Assembly (NCBI GenBank): GCA_000499405.2
Contig: HG738138.1
Span: 22,392,824 to 22,456,823, forward strand
Origin: Onchocerca volvulus
Lineage: Eukaryota > Nematoda > Chromadorea > Rhabditida > Onchocercidae
Direction of reading: 5' to 3'
Length of the DNA: 64,000 nt
The notes below the pieces were generated by a model. The model had not been told where the DNA came from. It did not search any database and saw only the letters and a program-made list of their open reading frames with translations. Position numbers and translations under genes: made by a program. Positions 62,755 through 64,000 of the stretch are shown one piece after another. Position 1 is the first letter of the stretch; every line of letters begins with the position of its first letter.

Positions 62755-64000
62755 TAAGGTTTTATCCCATTAAAGTCCATAATTTAATTTTAGCTCATAA
62801 TATTTCGTTCCATCTAAATTATTGTTTCCTTCCCAATATAAGTTGAGAAGAAAAATAATTCTTATATTGCTCTATTACTTTGGTGAAGACAATTTAGAGA
62901 TGTGTGAAATCGCGTATGAATAATGTTATAGTGTTTTTTCGTTGAATTCATCAGTTTACTTTAGAGATCTCTTCTAGCAATTGAATTTCCTATAGGATTT
63001 GAAATTTTTTTCTTTTTTATTTAATATTTATTGGGATGAATACTTTCACTATTTTTAGGATTTATTTTAGACATTATTGAAATAATTTTGTACGAATTTT
63101 AATTTTCTTGAGAGATAATCCGTTTGAAATCAACATTATATTTGAAAATTTTGTTTACTTTTATATAGAAGACTTTCGATAGCTTTTGATAGATACATTT
63201 TTTTTTCACACTGTATCTTTCTGCTGTAATCAAAATATGATCTCAGCTATTTGTGAATCATTATTAATTTCGAAAAAGTGGACATCCGCTATGAGATACA
63301 GATTTTACATTTCTGAATTGTTGCAAGAATTTTTTTAAATTTCAGCAAAATATATTTTACATGGTAATCGAAATAAAATAGATTCATGTTTTGCTGACAG
63401 TTTAAAAAACATAGAATCAACGATCAGTTTTTGAAATATAGTGTTCAAGATTAATTTAACATATATAAAATTATTTTTTTGGTAAAACTATTGTTTATAA
63501 AAACTATATAATTAGTATGATCAAAACGATGTGATTAACTTCTCTGTGACTATCAGAAATTTTGTTCAATATTGTTAAAAACTATGAATTACCAATTTTA
63601 GATAGCATTGCTATAGTAAATGTTTGATTTCTCAACATCAAGTTGGAATAGTTTTCATAACATGCAAAAAATTGAGTAAAAGATTTTAAAAAATATATTA
63701 GATTAGATAGATCAAAAAATGCACAGTTATAAAAAAAGAAAACAAGAGAAATTAATAATTAATGGGTATGCTGTGCTGTATTTATATCGTTAAATTTAAT
63801 GCCTTGATGTATATGATTCTACGCATTGAATTTTTAAAGCTCAATTTTATTTGTTCCCAATTATTTTGATTCATTTCCGTTCCGAATTATTATGAATTCG
63901 TTCTATTCCTATTCAGTTAGATAGTTTGAAAAATAAATCCGACCGAATCAGTTTGATTTTTCATCTTTCAATGTTCAGATGTTTTGCATTTTGCCAGAAT

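Larger units (their letters stand above)
60066..64000. other. Right-hand region, mostly non-coding
   Basis: About 3.9 kb after the iRhom stop. It should contain the iRhom 3' UTR. Two possible exons are listed separately. T/C-rich tracts (62170-62400, 62515-62540) give spurious open frames. Nothing else recognised. Confidence 0.5.

Noticed and set aside
1..64000. tRNA, rRNA, CRISPR arrays, Wolbachia insertions, DNA transposase or retrotransposon genes
   Set aside because: I looked for B-box-like GGTTCGAATCC, bacterial-style uninterrupted reading frames and transposase/RT motifs on both strands and saw none I could support; short or decayed copies could be missed by eye.

Overview
This window is nuclear DNA from a nematode, most likely a filarial or other spirurid (clade III) worm. 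It is about 70% A+T and has no bacterial-style operons. Genes are split into many small exons, with introns from under 100 to about 1500 bp and nematode-type acceptors (TTTTCAG, TTTTTAG). Several start codons lie 1 to 30 nt after a free acceptor, as expected for spliced-leader trans-splicing. Encoded proteins match animal families with a nematode flavour (UNC-112 kindlin, CDK5RAP3, iRhom). Species is not determined. Exon models below were built by hand from splice sites, reading phase and family homology remembered from training; no search was run.

Layout. 119-238 (+): last exon of a galectin-like gene running in from the left. 3113-9120 (+): kindlin UNC-112, 18 exons, 715 aa. 10132-11821 (-): NUDT14-type Nudix hydrolase, 5 exons, 215 aa. 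12402-17735 (-): DHRSX/retinol-dehydrogenase-like SDR with four shared 5' exons and two alternative 3' exon pairs (318 or 290 aa). 17.7-23.1 kb: intergenic, with a fold-back inverted repeat. 23096-26390 (+): CDK5RAP3/C53, 13 exons, 486 aa. 29096-30548 (+): unrecognised multi-pass membrane protein, 4 exons, 192 aa. 31755-37050 (-): unrecognised secreted protein with 21 cysteines, 9 exons, 368 aa. 37.1-42.6 kb: no gene recognised. 42600-47673 (-): mitochondrial EF-G2/GFM2, 13 exons found, 5' exon unresolved. 49341-60065 (+): iRhom pseudoprotease, about 25 exons. 60.1-64 kb: mostly non-coding, with one possible minus-strand terminal exon and one weak plus-strand exon candidate.

The genes are functionally unrelated: muscle adhesion (UNC-112), nucleotide-sugar hydrolysis (NUDT14), lipid/polyprenoid redox (SDR), UFMylation and ER-phagy (CDK5RAP3), mitochondrial ribosome recycling (GFM2) and ER trafficking of membrane proteins (iRhom). 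The SDR and NUDT14 genes are head-to-tail on the minus strand and could be co-transcribed. GFM2 and iRhom are divergent and share a 1.7-kb interval that contains a 32-bp minisatellite.

Most notable observations: (1) the SDR gene appears to choose between a C-terminal half with the catalytic Tyr (Y178-x3-K182) and one with Phe at the same position; (2) iRhom carries an exact 36-bp in-frame tandem duplication in the rhomboid core, next to its degenerate GPAGS active-site motif; (3) two consecutive iRhom introns start with GC rather than GT; (4) two well-formed genes have no family I can name.
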